Below are positions 26,825-35,713 of a stretch of 64,000 nucleotides of DNA, piece after piece (within the stretch, counting starts at the first letter, position 1; each line of letters starts with the position of its first letter). A model generated the notes under the pieces. The model saw nothing but the letters and a program-made list of their open reading frames with translations, was not told where the DNA came from and made no database searches. The position numbers and the translations under genes are program-made. Source of the DNA: Pedobacter namyangjuensis. GTDB taxonomy: Bacteria; Bacteroidota; Bacteroidia; Sphingobacteriales; Sphingobacteriaceae. The stretch spans positions 434,001 through 498,000 of the forward strand of contig NZ_QMHQ01000001.1 of the NCBI RefSeq assembly GCF_003313325.1, read 5' to 3'.

Positions 26825-28570
26825 CTATAAATCTGTTTTAATCTTTAACTCTTTTAGTTGCTTATCGTCAATTGTGCTCGGACTATCAATCATTACATCT
26901 CTACCAGAGTTGTTTTTAGGGAAGGCAATTACATCTCTAATTGACTCTAAACCTGCAAAAATTGAACACAACCTGTCGAAACCGAAAGCAATACCACCAT
27001 GTGGAGGTGCGCCAAACTCGAAAGCATCTAACAAAAAGCCGAATTGTTTTTGTGCCTCTTCTGGGCTAAAGCCCAAATGCTTAAACATTAATGATTGTAA
27101 ATTTCTATCGTGGATACGAATAGAGCCACCGCCAATTTCTGTTCCGTTAACCACCATATCGTAGGCGTTTGCACGTACATTTTTAGGGTCGGTATCAAGC
27201 AAAGCGATATCTTCTGGCTTAGGCGAAGTAAACGGATGGTGCATTGCATGGTAGCGCTCGGTTTCTTCATCCCACTCTAACAAAGGAAAGTCTAATACCC
27301 AGAGTGCAGCAAACTTATCTTTGTCTCTCAAACCTAAACGTGTTCCCATTTCTAAACGCAATTCGCTTAATTGTTTACGAACTTTGTCGGTTCCGCCAGC
27401 CATTACCAAAACTAAATCGCCTGGTTCGGTTTGGCAAGCTGCAGACCATTTTGCCAATTCTTCTTCGTTATAAAATTTATCTACAGAAGATTTTAACGAA
27501 CCATCTTCATTGTGGCGTAGATAAATTAAGCCTGTTGCACCAACTTGCGGGCGTTTGATGAAGTCTGTTAGCTCATCTAACTGCTTACGGGTGTAGTGTG
27601 CGCAACCTTTTGCATTAATAGCAATTACTAATTCTGCATTATCAAAAACCGCAAAGTCTTTACCTTTAACAATGTCATTCATTTCCACAAACTTCATCTC
27701 AAAACGCGTATCTGGTTTGTCAGAACCATAAAATTTCATGGCATCTGCATATTGCATACGTGGTACTTGAGGCAAATCGTAGTTCCTAACTTCCTTAAAA
27801 AGTGTACGAATTAAGCCTTCGAAAGTGTTTAAGATATCTTCTTGTTCTATAAAAGACATTTCACAGTCAATCTGCGTAAATTCTGGTTGTCTATCCGCAC
27901 GTAAATCTTCATCTCTAAAACATTTTACAATCTGAAAATAACGGTCGAAACCAGAAACCATTAACAATTGCTTAAATGTTTGTGGCGATTGAGGTAAGGC
28001 ATAAAACTCACCTGCGTTCATTCGGCTTGGTACCACAAAATCTCTTGCACCTTCTGGTGTAGATTTAATTAGAACCGGAGTTTCTACCTCGATAAAATCC
28101 AACCCATCTAAATAACGACGCGTAGATTGAGCCATTTTATGACGTAAAACCAAGTTGTTTCTAACCGGATTACGACGTAAATCAAGGTAACGATATTTCA
28201 TTCTTAGATCATCGCCACCATCTGTTTTATCTTCAATCAAAAACGGAGGAAGTTTTGCAGCGTTTAAAATCTCAAGTTCAGTAACTTTAATTTCAACTTC
28301 GCCGGTAGGCATTTCTAAGTTTTTGTTCGATCTTTCTACCACAACACCGCTAACTTTAATTACAAACTCGCGACCAAGGTTACGAGCGCTTTCGCATAAT
28401 GTTGCGTTATCATTCATGTTAAAAACTAACTGAGTAATGCCATAACGGTCGCGAATGTCTATAAAAGTCATTCCGCCTAAGTCTCTAGAATTCTGCATCC
28501 ATCCGCAGAGTGTTACGTTTTCTCCTAAATTTTGAAGTGTTAAAGCACCGCAAGTAGTTGTTCTTAACAT
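26825..28570 (-). CDS. aspS: Aspartate--tRNA ligase
   Basis: This class II synthetase charges tRNA-Asp; it is 581 residues, the normal bacterial length. The N-terminal OB-fold anticodon-binding domain includes [20 protein letters not shown]. Motif 2 is [20 protein letters not shown], the bacterial GAD insert lies in the middle, and motif 3 is GIAFGFDRL near the C-terminus. A TAnnTTTG element (TATTTTTG, plus-strand 28593-28600) lies 23 nt before the start. The downstream side faces the YtxH-operon terminator. Whether it is discriminating or non-discriminating cannot be read from sequence. Confidence 0.97.
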   Translation of the reverse strand: MLRTTTCGALTLQNLGENVTLCGWMQNSRDLGGMTFIDIRDRYGITQLVFNMNDNATLCESARNLGREFVIKVSGVVVERSNKNLEMPTGEVEIKVTELEILNAAKLPPFLIEDKTDGGDDLRMKYRYLDLRRNPVRNNLVLRHKMAQSTRRYLDGLDFIEVETPVLIKSTPEGARDFVVPSRMNAGEFYALPQSPQTFKQLLMVSGFDRYFQIVKCFRDEDLRADRQPEFTQIDCEMSFIEQEDILNTFEGLIRTLFKEVRNYDLPQVPRMQYADAMKFYGSDKPDTRFEMKFVEMNDIVKGKDFAVFDNAELVIAINAKGCAHYTRKQLDELTDFIKRPQVGATGLIYLRHNEDGSLKSSVDKFYNEEELAKWSAACQTEPGDLVLVMAGGTDKVRKQLSELRLEMGTRLGLRDKDKFAALWVLDFPLLEWDEETERYHAMHHPFTSPKPEDIALLDTDPKNVRANAYDMVVNGTEIGGGSIRIHDRNLQSLMFKHLGFSPEEAQKQFGFLLDAFEFGAPPHGGIAFGFDRLCSIFAGLESIRDVIAFPKNNSGRDVMIDSPSTIDDKQLKELKIKTDL

Positions 28571-28715
28571 GTTTAAATTATATTTTGAGCCGCAAAAATA
28601 CCGATTTTGTTTTAATAAGCATACAGTTTTAGTATTAAGTATTAAGCGTGGAATTTCAGCAAGTGTTTTTCGCTCTTTAGTCTTTTTTCATTTTAGCACA
28701 AACCTTTGTTATCTA

Positions 28716-28769
28716 AACCCGATGGTACGAAAAGCCCCGTTTATCGGGCTTGTAGGTACAGCGGGACTT
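28716..28769 (-). repeat. Palindromic intergenic repeat, family A, copy 1
   Basis: Read on the minus strand it begins AAGTCCCGC, has an inner hairpin AAGCCCGATAAACGGGGCTT, and ends TCGTACCATCGGGTT. A second copy with the same frame of matches occurs on the plus strand at 42931-42996. This is a REP-like intergenic element. Confidence 0.6.
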
Positions 28770-28774
28770 AAATT

Positions 28775-28881
28775 AAAAAAAGCTTCTGCTCTTGCTTTAC
28801 GGCTAAATTTCCTAAAGGGGCCTTGCCTGTAAGTGTTCAGTTTAGCAAGCTTTTTTATAAAGTCGCCTTTAGGGGATTTAG
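28775..28881. repeat. Interleaved inverted repeats before the ECF sigma operon
   Basis: IR1 is AAAAAAAGCTT (28775-28785) with AAGCTTTTTT (28847-28856). IR2 is CTAAATTTCCTAAAGG (28803-28818) with CCTTTAGGGGATTTAG (28866-28881). The arms interleave, so the two structures are mutually constraining. Confidence 0.65.
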
Positions 28882-28906
28882 GGGTTAAAAAATATTTCTA
28901 CCTTGA

Positions 28907-28934
28907 TGCAACGTTTTAAAATTTACAATGTCTT
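28907..28934 (+). promoter_or_regulatory. ECF-type promoter candidate of the sigma operon
   Basis: TGCAACG (28907-28913) and ATGTCTT (28928-28934) place the AAC and GTC cores 17 nt apart, the layout of ECF -35 and -10 elements. It lies just before the sigma gene, consistent with autoregulation. Confidence 0.5.
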
Positions 28935-28955
28935 TTAATCAGAACGCTTAAGAAT

Positions 28956-29507
28956 TTGGAAACAGTATACATAGATAAGCACGTAGCGCTGGTAGAGGAA
29001 TGCCGGCAGGGTAGTCGTAAGGCACAGTTTGAAATATACAAACTGTATGCTAACGCGATGTACAATGTGGCGCTACGGATAGTAAATGACGATGCGGAAG
29101 CCGAAGATGTTTTGCAGGAAGCGTTTTTGGATGCTTTTAACCGAATTAAGGATTTTAGGCAGGAAACAACCTTTGGACTGTGGCTTAAACAGATTGTAAT
29201 TAACCGAAGTATAAACTATTTGCGCAAACGCAAAGCCGAGTTTGTGAGTATTGAGGAAGTGGATGTTGCGGATACGCCAAATTACGACGAAAGCGAAACG
29301 CATTTAAAAGTTGAAGCGATAAAGGCTGCAATGGCAGAGTTACCCGATGGTTATAGAGTGGTTTTAACACTTTATTTGTTTGAGGGATATGATCATGAGG
29401 AGATTGCGCACATATTAAAAATAACAGAAAATACATCTCGCACACAGTATATGCGGGCAAAAAGAAAGTTGAATAGTTTATTAGAAACGAAAGGAGTAGC
29501 AAGATGA
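28956..29507 (+). CDS. RNA polymerase ECF sigma-70 factor
   Basis: This 183-residue ECF sigma factor has region 2 with DAEDVLQEAFLDAFNRIKDF and region 4 with GYDHEEIAHILKITENTSRT followed by a basic helix. The start appears to be TTG (28956); the nearby ATG at 28928 is out of frame and stops quickly. The next gene overlaps its stop by ATGA, and that product looks like a membrane anti-sigma factor, so signal-dependent release is likely. An ECF-type promoter candidate immediately upstream suggests it drives its own operon, including the GIN-type surface protein. Confidence 0.93.
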   Translation: METVYIDKHVALVEECRQGSRKAQFEIYKLYANAMYNVALRIVNDDAEAEDVLQEAFLDAFNRIKDFRQETTFGLWLKQIVINRSINYLRKRKAEFVSIEEVDVADTPNYDESETHLKVEAIKAAMAELPDGYRVVLTLYLFEGYDHEEIAHILKITENTSRTQYMRAKRKLNSLLETKGVAR

Positions 29508-30040
29508 GCAATAAATTAGAGGGGTTTGTAAAAGACAACAAAAAAGAATTTGAAGTTAAAGGTCCATCGGCAGGTTTGTGGGATAAAATTGTAGCAGAGC
29601 TGGATAAGGAAGAGGAAGAAAAAAAGCCAAAAAAGAGCATTAAACTTTACCAATGGGTAAGCATAGCTGCAATGTTGCTGATTAGCGTGGGGGTGTATTT
29701 TACGTATACGTATAAACAAGCAAATAATGCCATTGATATCGCACATGTAAGCCCAGAGTTTAGCAAAAAGGAAGTTCGTGTTGCAAGTCAAATTGAGGAG
29801 AAGAAAGATAGCTTGGCAGTTTACGCAACGGCAAATCCAGAGTTGTACCAAAGCTTTACGGAAGACTTGAAAAACCTGGATGCCGAGTACGAAAAGCTAA
29901 AAGCCGAACTACAGAAAACACCTAACCAATTATTTGTGGTTAAGGCCATGGTTAAAAATAGAGAAATGCAATTGCAGGTTTTACAACAGCAGTTGATGAT
30001 TATAAATCAAGTCAATCAATATAAAAAGGAGTCAATATGA
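29504..30040 (+). CDS. Putative membrane anti-sigma factor
   Basis: This 178-residue protein has a cytoplasmic N-terminal part of about 45 residues (LEGFVKDNKKEFEVKGPSAG, then LWDKI) and one TM helix (about 50-68, WVSIAAMLLISVGVYF). A periplasmic part ends in a coiled coil (about 110-172). The topology and position between an ECF sigma gene and its target match Bacteroidetes anti-sigma factors, but there is no zinc-binding HxxxCxxC motif. ATGA overlaps tie it to both neighbours. The role is inferred from context and topology, not from a recognised domain. Confidence 0.7.
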   Translation: MSNKLEGFVKDNKKEFEVKGPSAGLWDKIVAELDKEEEEKKPKKSIKLYQWVSIAAMLLISVGVYFTYTYKQANNAIDIAHVSPEFSKKEVRVASQIEEKKDSLAVYATANPELYQSFTEDLKNLDAEYEKLKAELQKTPNQLFVVKAMVKNREMQLQVLQQQLMIINQVNQYKKESI

Positions 30041-31257
30041 AGAATTTAATTTTAAGTGTTTCGAGCTTTATGCTAATTGCAACCCAGGTTAATGCGCAAG
30101 AGCAACAACCGGCAGTTAACGCTGCAACCAAGGTGTCAACATCTACATCTTACGCTTATACGGTAAACGATGTAAAAAATCGTGTAAATGTTAGCTATAG
30201 TAGTAACGGCGACCAAGATGTTAAAGACGACAGCCCAATGCGTTCTAAAACGTTTAGCAAATCTTTTAACTTAGATAAAGGCGACAAGATAAATCTAAAC
30301 AACCAGTTTGGTTCTATAACCATTAAAACGTGGAGCAAAAACGAAATTAAAGTTGATGCTGATATTAAAGCCTACGCCAAAAGCGAAGACGAAGCACAAA
30401 AATTATTAGATGATGTTTCTGTAAATGCTACTAAAAGCGGAGATTTAGTAGCCTACAAAACCAACATGGGCGATAGAAACGGAAACTGGGGTAGCAACGT
30501 TAAAAATGGCAAAACCATTTGGCGTAGAGAAGTTAAAACTAACTACACCGTTTACATGCCGGCAAGTTATTCGCTAACAGCTTCACAGCAATATGGAAAT
30601 ATTAATATGGAAGATTTTGATGGCCCAACATCACTAAAAGTTCAGTATGGAAATATAATTGCCGGTAACCTAACTAACTCAAACAACTACATTTCTGTAC
30701 AGTACGGTAAGGCAAATGTTAAGGATATGGGCGGTGCAACTGTAAAACATCAGTATGGCGGTGGTTTTACTGCAGGAAATGTTTCGGGCAGTTTATCGTT
30801 AGACGCTCAATACACTTCGGCTAATGTTGCTTCGGTAAAAGGCGCAACTTCAGTTAAACATCAATACGGATCGGGTACCACAATAGGTAGTGCAGGCGGC
30901 GCAATAAACGCAAATGTGCAATATACTACCATAAAAGTTAACAATTTACGTGGCAATATAACCAGCAGAGCCCAGTATGGAAAGGTGCTTATTGACAATA
31001 TTGAAGCAGGAAAAGATGTAGATGTTGATGCGCAATACTCAACTGTTAACTTAGGTTTTGCTACAAATTACAGCGGAGATTTTGACGTGAAAACTAGCTA
31101 CGGAAGCTTTAAATATGGGTCGAATGTTACCACTAGTAGAAATACCGATAATGATAAAGGATACAATTCTACAAAATATTACAGTGGCCAAATAGGTAAA
31201 GGTGGTAGCGGAAAAGTTAACGTTAATGCGCAATATAATTCAGTAACATTTAAATAA
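30037..31257 (+). CDS. DUF4097/GIN-type beta-repeat surface protein
   Basis: This 406-residue exported protein has a signal peptide (about residues 1-20, ending VNAQ). After a short acidic region comes FNLDKGDKINLNNQFGSITI, the start of a DUF4097/auto-transporter-adhesin-head-like right-handed beta structure. From about residue 185 onward, QYG, QYT or QYS recurs about every 20 residues (QQYGNI, VQYGNI, VQYGKA, HQYGGG, AQYTSA, HQYGSG, VQYTTI, AQYGKV, AQYSTV, AQYNSV). This gives a ladder of aromatic rungs. It is the last gene of the ECF operon, so it is probably the effector made in response to envelope signals. Confidence 0.82.
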   Translation: MKNLILSVSSFMLIATQVNAQEQQPAVNAATKVSTSTSYAYTVNDVKNRVNVSYSSNGDQDVKDDSPMRSKTFSKSFNLDKGDKINLNNQFGSITIKTWSKNEIKVDADIKAYAKSEDEAQKLLDDVSVNATKSGDLVAYKTNMGDRNGNWGSNVKNGKTIWRREVKTNYTVYMPASYSLTASQQYGNINMEDFDGPTSLKVQYGNIIAGNLTNSNNYISVQYGKANVKDMGGATVKHQYGGGFTAGNVSGSLSLDAQYTSANVASVKGATSVKHQYGSGTTIGSAGGAINANVQYTTIKVNNLRGNITSRAQYGKVLIDNIEAGKDVDVDAQYSTVNLGFATNYSGDFDVKTSYGSFKYGSNVTTSRNTDNDKGYNSTKYYSGQIGKGGSGKVNVNAQYNSVTFK

Positions 31258-31280
31258 ATAAAACCAAACAAACATAAACT

Positions 31281-31309
31281 AGCCCATCGATAAAAATCGG
31301 TGGGCTTTA
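31281..31309 (+). terminator. Terminator of the ECF operon
   Basis: AGCCCATCGAT and ATCGGTGGGCT form an 11-bp stem with one G-T pair and a 4-nt loop. The T stretch after it is short. Confidence 0.75.
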
Positions 31310-31325
31310 ATCATTTTCCCTTTTT

Positions 31326-32699
31326 ATGAAGAAACTATTTTCGTTTTTACTACTTTTTCCCTTACTAGTCTTTGCGCAATCTAACAAAATAAGTAAAGCT
31401 GATAAACTTTTTGGCCTCTCTAAATTCTGGCAAGAAGTTAATTACAACTTTGTTTATTTAGATAAAGTAGATCGGCCGAAGTTTGACAGTACTTACAAAG
31501 CATTGTTAACTACCATTGGCGATACCAAAAGCGATTTTGAATATTACCGAGAACTCCAGAAATTTTGTGCCACGCTAAAAGATGGACATACGAATGTTTT
31601 TATGCCGTCAACCGGCGATTTTGAAACAATGACAACGATGTTTGGCGATTACAGGTTTTTTGTAGAAAATATTGGCGGAAAGGCAGTAATTGTTCGAGTT
31701 AATTTAAGTAAGAAAAATGAAATTCCTGTAGGTAGCGAAATTATAGAAGTTAATGGAAAGCCCACTGCAAAATACATTGCGGAAGATGTTGAACCTTATA
31801 TTGCTTCTTCAACCGCTCATATTTTAAAAAACGCCGGTATTAATCAGCTATTGCAAGGCAGAAATGGCGATAATTATTTAGTAAAGATTAAAAAGCCAAA
31901 TGGCAATGTTGTTACACTAAACCTAACGCATAAAAGAACCGAAGAAAAAGAAGTTTTTCCGGCGTTTGATGCTGAGCAAAATTTGTTTGAATTAAAATGG
32001 TACCCGAACGATGTAGCCTACATTGCACTAAACTCTTTCGGCGATAAAAAAATTAATGAGCTGTTTTTACAGAAATTGCCAGAGCTTTACAAAGCAAAAT
32101 CGGTAATTATAGATTTGCGGAATAATGGTGGTGGTAGTACAAACATAGGCAGGGATATTCTAAAATATTTTACGGCAGATTCGGTGCTTTATGGCTCGAA
32201 ATCTATCACTCGTTTAAACACTTCTGCATTTAAAGCTTGGGGTTATTATGCCAAACCAGAAGATACTGTTGGCAACAGTTGGAGCAAAAAAGCATTGCTG
32301 ACTTATCAGGATAAATTTATGCACGAATTTGATTATTCGGGCACTAAAATAGAAACGGAAGGGAAGCGAATTGTTGTGCCGACAGCAATTCTAATCGGCA
32401 ACAATACGGCATCGGCTGCAGAAGATTTTCTAATTTATGCTGATAATCAGAAACACATGAAAAAAATTGGGCAACCTACCTATGGAAGTACCGGGCAACC
32501 TTTAAGTTTCGAAATGCCAGGTGGCGGCTCTGCTAGAATTTGTACCAAAAAAGACACTTATCCTAACGGAAAAGAATTTGTTGGCTACGGCATTATGCCG
32601 GATATAGAGATTACTCCTTCTCTAAACGATTATTTAAAAAAGAATGATCCGACATTAAACAAAGCATTAAGCTATTTAAAAACTGCAAAAATTAACTAA
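31326..32699 (+). CDS. Secreted S41 family peptidase
   Basis: This 457-residue protein has a signal peptide (about residues 1-18, ending VFAQ), a helical N-terminal region and a short PDZ-like part (IPVGSEIIEVNGKPT). The protease core has SVIIDLRNNGGGS, the nucleophile Ser363 in NTASAAEDF, and GYGIMPDIEI near the end. It is a C-terminal-processing-type serine protease expected in the periplasm or at the surface. The next gene begins 16 nt later, so the two probably form an operon of peptidases. It is shorter than the S41 protein at 17447, lacking that protein's beta-sandwich. Confidence 0.92.
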   Translation: MKKLFSFLLLFPLLVFAQSNKISKADKLFGLSKFWQEVNYNFVYLDKVDRPKFDSTYKALLTTIGDTKSDFEYYRELQKFCATLKDGHTNVFMPSTGDFETMTTMFGDYRFFVENIGGKAVIVRVNLSKKNEIPVGSEIIEVNGKPTAKYIAEDVEPYIASSTAHILKNAGINQLLQGRNGDNYLVKIKKPNGNVVTLNLTHKRTEEKEVFPAFDAEQNLFELKWYPNDVAYIALNSFGDKKINELFLQKLPELYKAKSVIIDLRNNGGGSTNIGRDILKYFTADSVLYGSKSITRLNTSAFKAWGYYAKPEDTVGNSWSKKALLTYQDKFMHEFDYSGTKIETEGKRIVVPTAILIGNNTASAAEDFLIYADNQKHMKKIGQPTYGSTGQPLSFEMPGGGSARICTKKDTYPNGKEFVGYGIMPDIEITPSLNDYLKKNDPTLNKALSYLKTAKIN

Positions 32700-32715
32700 C
32701 CGAATATATTTTTAA

Positions 32716-34038
32716 ATGAAAATCCTAACTAGATTAACTACAATCGTTCTCCTCAACTTTGTTTTTATTGCAAGTACCTATGCACAAACCAAAAAGCAAA
32801 CTATTGTTTATACAGATATAGATAATTTTTGGGTAGCCTTTGATAGTGTGCAAACCACCACGGATAGTTTAAAGCAACTAAATATCTTTCAAAGATTATA
32901 CGTTGATAAAGGTACGCCAGGATTAAAGGCATTTATGCAGGCTAAAGGTTATACTACAGCAGCTTGGCTAGATTGTATTAGAAATTACCCTAAATATTGG
33001 GCGTCTATTAGACCAAAAACCTTGAAGATTAAAGAGGTTAACAAGGAGTTGGATCCATATATAGCGAAGTTTAAAAAAACTTATCCGGCATTTAAACCAG
33101 GAAACATATATTTTACCATTGGCGCTATGCGTTCTGGGGGTACCACGCAAGACGATAAAGTTTTAATTGGTGCTGAATTGGCTACTGGCGATCCGGAAGT
33201 GGATATTTCTGAATTGCCTGCAAATACGCAAAATTGGTTAAAAACCTATTTCGGAACCTATCCGTTTAAAGATGTGGTTCTGCTAAATATGCACGAGTTT
33301 GTACATACCCAACAGAAAGGTAGGGCCAATACACTTTTAACACAAACTATTTTAGAAGGAACAGCAGATTTTGTGGCAGAACTAGTTACTGGAAAAGTTC
33401 CGGCAATGGCCTACATGACTTACGGTAAACAGCACGAAACAGAGCTTAAAAATAAGTTTAAAGAAGAAATGTTTCTAGACAGCTATGGAAATTGGCTTTA
33501 TAATGGTGCTTCAAATGAATTTGGCGTTGCCGATTTAGGTTATTACATGGGCTACGCAATTTGCAAACATTACTATCAGCAAGCCAAAGATAAAAAAGCA
33601 GTTGTAAAAGAACTGATAGAGTTAGATTATTCTAGCGATGAAAGCATCGAGAAATTCCTTATAAAAACTGGGTATTTTAAAGAAGGATTTAATAAAGCCG
33701 AACTTTTAAAAAGCTACGAAAGTAAAAAGCCAAGGGTTACAAATTTAGGCTCTTTAACCAACGGCGATAAAAGTGTTGATGCATCGCTTGCCGAAATGAC
33801 GATTTATTTCTCTAAGCCAATGCTAAAAAATAGAATGTCAATTAACTTGGGAGAAGGTGGAGAGGAAAATTTTCCGATTAAAAAATCGTTAGGCTTTGCC
33901 GAAGATGGAAAAAGTATAAAATTTCAAATGGAACTTAAACCAAACCACCAGTATAATTTTGTAATCACTGGTCGTGGTTTTAGATCTGTAGACGGTTATC
34001 CTTTGGTTGAGCTTCCTGTAAGTTTTAAGACCAAATAG
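32716..34038 (+). CDS. Secreted gluzincin-like putative metallopeptidase
   Basis: This 440-residue protein has a signal peptide (about residues 1-23, ending TYAQ). The zinc motif is HEFVH (His193, Glu194, His197), followed by Glu214 in LEGTADF, a gluzincin-like spacing that resembles DUF2268-type predicted proteases. From about residue 350 comes an Ig-like beta domain (MTIYFSKPMLKNRMSIN). It follows the S41 gene by 16 nt and is likely cotranscribed. The exact family is uncertain. The exported location and metal site support a peptidase role, but no substrate can be inferred. Confidence 0.75.
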   Translation: MKILTRLTTIVLLNFVFIASTYAQTKKQTIVYTDIDNFWVAFDSVQTTTDSLKQLNIFQRLYVDKGTPGLKAFMQAKGYTTAAWLDCIRNYPKYWASIRPKTLKIKEVNKELDPYIAKFKKTYPAFKPGNIYFTIGAMRSGGTTQDDKVLIGAELATGDPEVDISELPANTQNWLKTYFGTYPFKDVVLLNMHEFVHTQQKGRANTLLTQTILEGTADFVAELVTGKVPAMAYMTYGKQHETELKNKFKEEMFLDSYGNWLYNGASNEFGVADLGYYMGYAICKHYYQQAKDKKAVVKELIELDYSSDESIEKFLIKTGYFKEGFNKAELLKSYESKKPRVTNLGSLTNGDKSVDASLAEMTIYFSKPMLKNRMSINLGEGGEENFPIKKSLGFAEDGKSIKFQMELKPNHQYNFVITGRGFRSVDGYPLVELPVSFKTK

Positions 34039-34071
34039 AATATTTATTCTATAGCCAAACAATTATACATC

Positions 34072-34102
34072 AAGCCTGTTGATAAATTCAACGGGCTTTT
34101 TC
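34072..34102 (+). terminator. Terminator before terC
   Basis: AAGCCTGTTGA and TCAACGGGCTT form an interrupted stem around a 5-nt loop with a T run, 33 nt past the peptidase stop. Confidence 0.8.
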
Positions 34103-34127
34103 TATATTCGCTCATTATAATTTAACT

Positions 34128-34916
34128 ATGGAATTTTTAGCCACGCCAGAAGCCTGGATTTCTCTTTTAACCCTAACCATTTTAGAAATTGTTTTAGGGA
34201 TAGACAACATTGTTTTCATTTCTATTTTGGCCGGAAAATTACCCGCCAATCAACAGAAAAAAGCCAGACAACTTGGTTTAGGATTAGCAATGATTACTCG
34301 CGTTCTTTTGCTTTTGTCGTTAAGTTGGGTTATGGGCCTTACATCAACGTTGTTTAATATGGGCGATTGGATTGGTGTAACGAGCGAAGATTGGCTAAGT
34401 AAACTTGCTATATCTGGTAGAGATTTGATTTTACTAATTGGGGGTTTGTTTTTGATTTATAAAAGCACACACGAAATACACAACAAATTAGAAGGTGAAG
34501 AAGAGACTGAGGGCGGTGGAAAAGCACACTCATTTGCCGGAACCATTATACAAATTCTAATATTAGATATTGTATTCTCCTTAGACTCGGTAATTACTGC
34601 GGTAGGAATGGCAGAACATATTGAAATTATGATAGCTGCGGTAGTTATAGCCGTTATTGTAATGATGATTTCTGCTGGCGCAATTAGCAATTTTGTTAAC
34701 AAACATCCAACGGTTAAAATGCTTGCGCTATCATTTTTACTGTTAATTGGCGTTTCGCTGTTAGCAGAAGGCTTAGATCAGCATATACCAAAAGGTTACG
34801 TTTATTTTGCAATGGCATTTTCTGTATTGGTTGAAATGCTTAACCTTAAAATGAAAAGCAACAAAAGAAAACCTATTAAACTCAGAAATACACCCGTAGA
34901 TAAATCTGAAGGTTAG
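34128..34916 (+). CDS. TerC family integral membrane protein
   Basis: This 262-residue inner-membrane protein of the TerC family has about seven TM helices. The conserved acidic TM motifs are both present: EIVLGIDNIVFISIL in the first helix and DIVFSLDSVITAVGM near residue 145. These are thought to bind metal ions. TerC relatives protect against tellurite or export manganese during secretion; which applies here cannot be told. It ends with a basic tail. It is monocistronic, between a terminator and a repeat-bearing intergenic region. Confidence 0.93.
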   Translation: MEFLATPEAWISLLTLTILEIVLGIDNIVFISILAGKLPANQQKKARQLGLGLAMITRVLLLLSLSWVMGLTSTLFNMGDWIGVTSEDWLSKLAISGRDLILLIGGLFLIYKSTHEIHNKLEGEEETEGGGKAHSFAGTIIQILILDIVFSLDSVITAVGMAEHIEIMIAAVVIAVIVMMISAGAISNFVNKHPTVKMLALSFLLLIGVSLLAEGLDQHIPKGYVYFAMAFSVLVEMLNLKMKSNKRKPIKLRNTPVDKSEG

Positions 34917-34950
34917 AAAATACCTTTAAGGCATTAGTTTTTACGTAATG

Positions 34951-35056
34951 GTCATGCTGATTTCCACAGCGCTTTTCGCGATGGAGAAATCTCTATATTT
35001 TTGGTTGGTGCTTCACACGCAGAGATTTCTCGTCGCTTTTGCTCTTTCGAAATGAC
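34951..35056. repeat. Palindromic intergenic repeat, family B, copy 1
   Basis: The outer arms are GTCAT (34951-34955) and ATGAC (35052-35056). The inner perfect arms are GAGAAATCTCT (34984-34994) and AGAGATTTCTC (35021-35031). The 3' half (AGATTTCTCGTCGC ... CGAAATGAC) resembles the element at 49459-49505. Confidence 0.6.
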
Positions 35057-35149
35057 GCAAATATTTAAAGTTTCGAGCACGTATTTCTAAACGAGGTAAT
35101 AACGAGCTGAGGATTGTGGTAGAGCTGATTTATTTATAACTTCGCCTTT

Positions 35150-35713
35150 ATGTCGTCACATCACATTGTAAGAGAGAAGCAAGAGCCTGCATTATACATT
35201 CATCACCTAGGTAATTTTGATGAAGAATATTTAGGCCAATTACTGGAATGGAGCCCAACTTTGTTGGTTGCTGCAAGTGAATATGAAAAAGTGATTTCTT
35301 TGGGTTTAAAGGTAGATGTTGTTTTTGGAACGGATGAGAATTTAGCTAATCAGGAGAATACAAAGTGGGTGTATGCAGACAACAACAGTTTGCAAACCGT
35401 AATTAAATACTTGATTGCAGAAAAATACCCAGCGGTAAATATTATTGGTAGGGAAAACAAGTTTGATGACGTTGCTGATTTTTTACTGGAAATAAATATC
35501 GTTTTGTTTACCGAAACGGAAAAAAGTTATGCGGTAAAACCTGGCTTTAATGTTTGGAAACCCGCCGGCTCTATTTTTAAGATTGATATTATCTCCTACT
35601 TTGAAACAGGGAACTTAAAACCTACTGATAATAACGAATTCGAAGTAATTAAAGATGGCTTTGTTACCTTCGATTTTACTACAGATTACTTGTTTTTAAG
35701 CGAATTATTATGA
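35150..35713 (+). CDS. Thiamine pyrophosphokinase-like protein with altered active site
   Basis: This 187-residue cytoplasmic protein aligns by eye with the N-terminal alpha/beta half of thiamine pyrophosphokinase. The region LLVAASEYEKVISLGLKVDVVF resembles the ADGG ... G-PD-IIGDFDS part of TPK. Further on, IIGRENKFDDVADFL resembles the GA-GGR-DH segment. The catalytic GDFDS is replaced by GTDEN and the S/TD pair by NNS, so the kinase reaction may be lost. A TAACTTCG element ends 6 nt before the ATG. The GNAT gene overlaps its stop by ATGA. The true function is unknown. Confidence 0.6.
   Translation: MSSHHIVREKQEPALYIHHLGNFDEEYLGQLLEWSPTLLVAASEYEKVISLGLKVDVVFGTDENLANQENTKWVYADNNSLQTVIKYLIAEKYPAVNIIGRENKFDDVADFLLEINIVLFTETEKSYAVKPGFNVWKPAGSIFKIDIISYFETGNLKPTDNNEFEVIKDGFVTFDFTTDYLFLSELL

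Larger units (their letters stand above)
28571..28906. other. Non-coding interval rich in palindromic repeats
   Basis: No credible gene is seen between aspS and the ECF sigma gene. The interval holds the aspS promoter, one copy of an intergenic repeat (28716-28769), and two interleaved inverted repeats (28775-28881). An 87-codon plus-strand reading frame here has no coding character and runs through the repeat. Confidence 0.7.

Noticed and set aside
26751..27558. Plus-strand frames antisense to the 3' part of aspS
   Set aside because: They are shadows of a strongly recognised aspartyl-tRNA synthetase gene on the other strand.
28569..28832. 87-codon plus-strand frame just upstream of the ECF sigma gene
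   Set aside because: It begins in the aspS promoter, runs through a palindromic repeat and has a Cys/Phe/Lys-biased product with no coding signs.
29200..29851. Minus-strand frames over the ECF sigma and anti-sigma genes
   Set aside because: They are antisense to real, coupled genes and are rich in Leu/Phe/Ser/Cys as shadow frames are.
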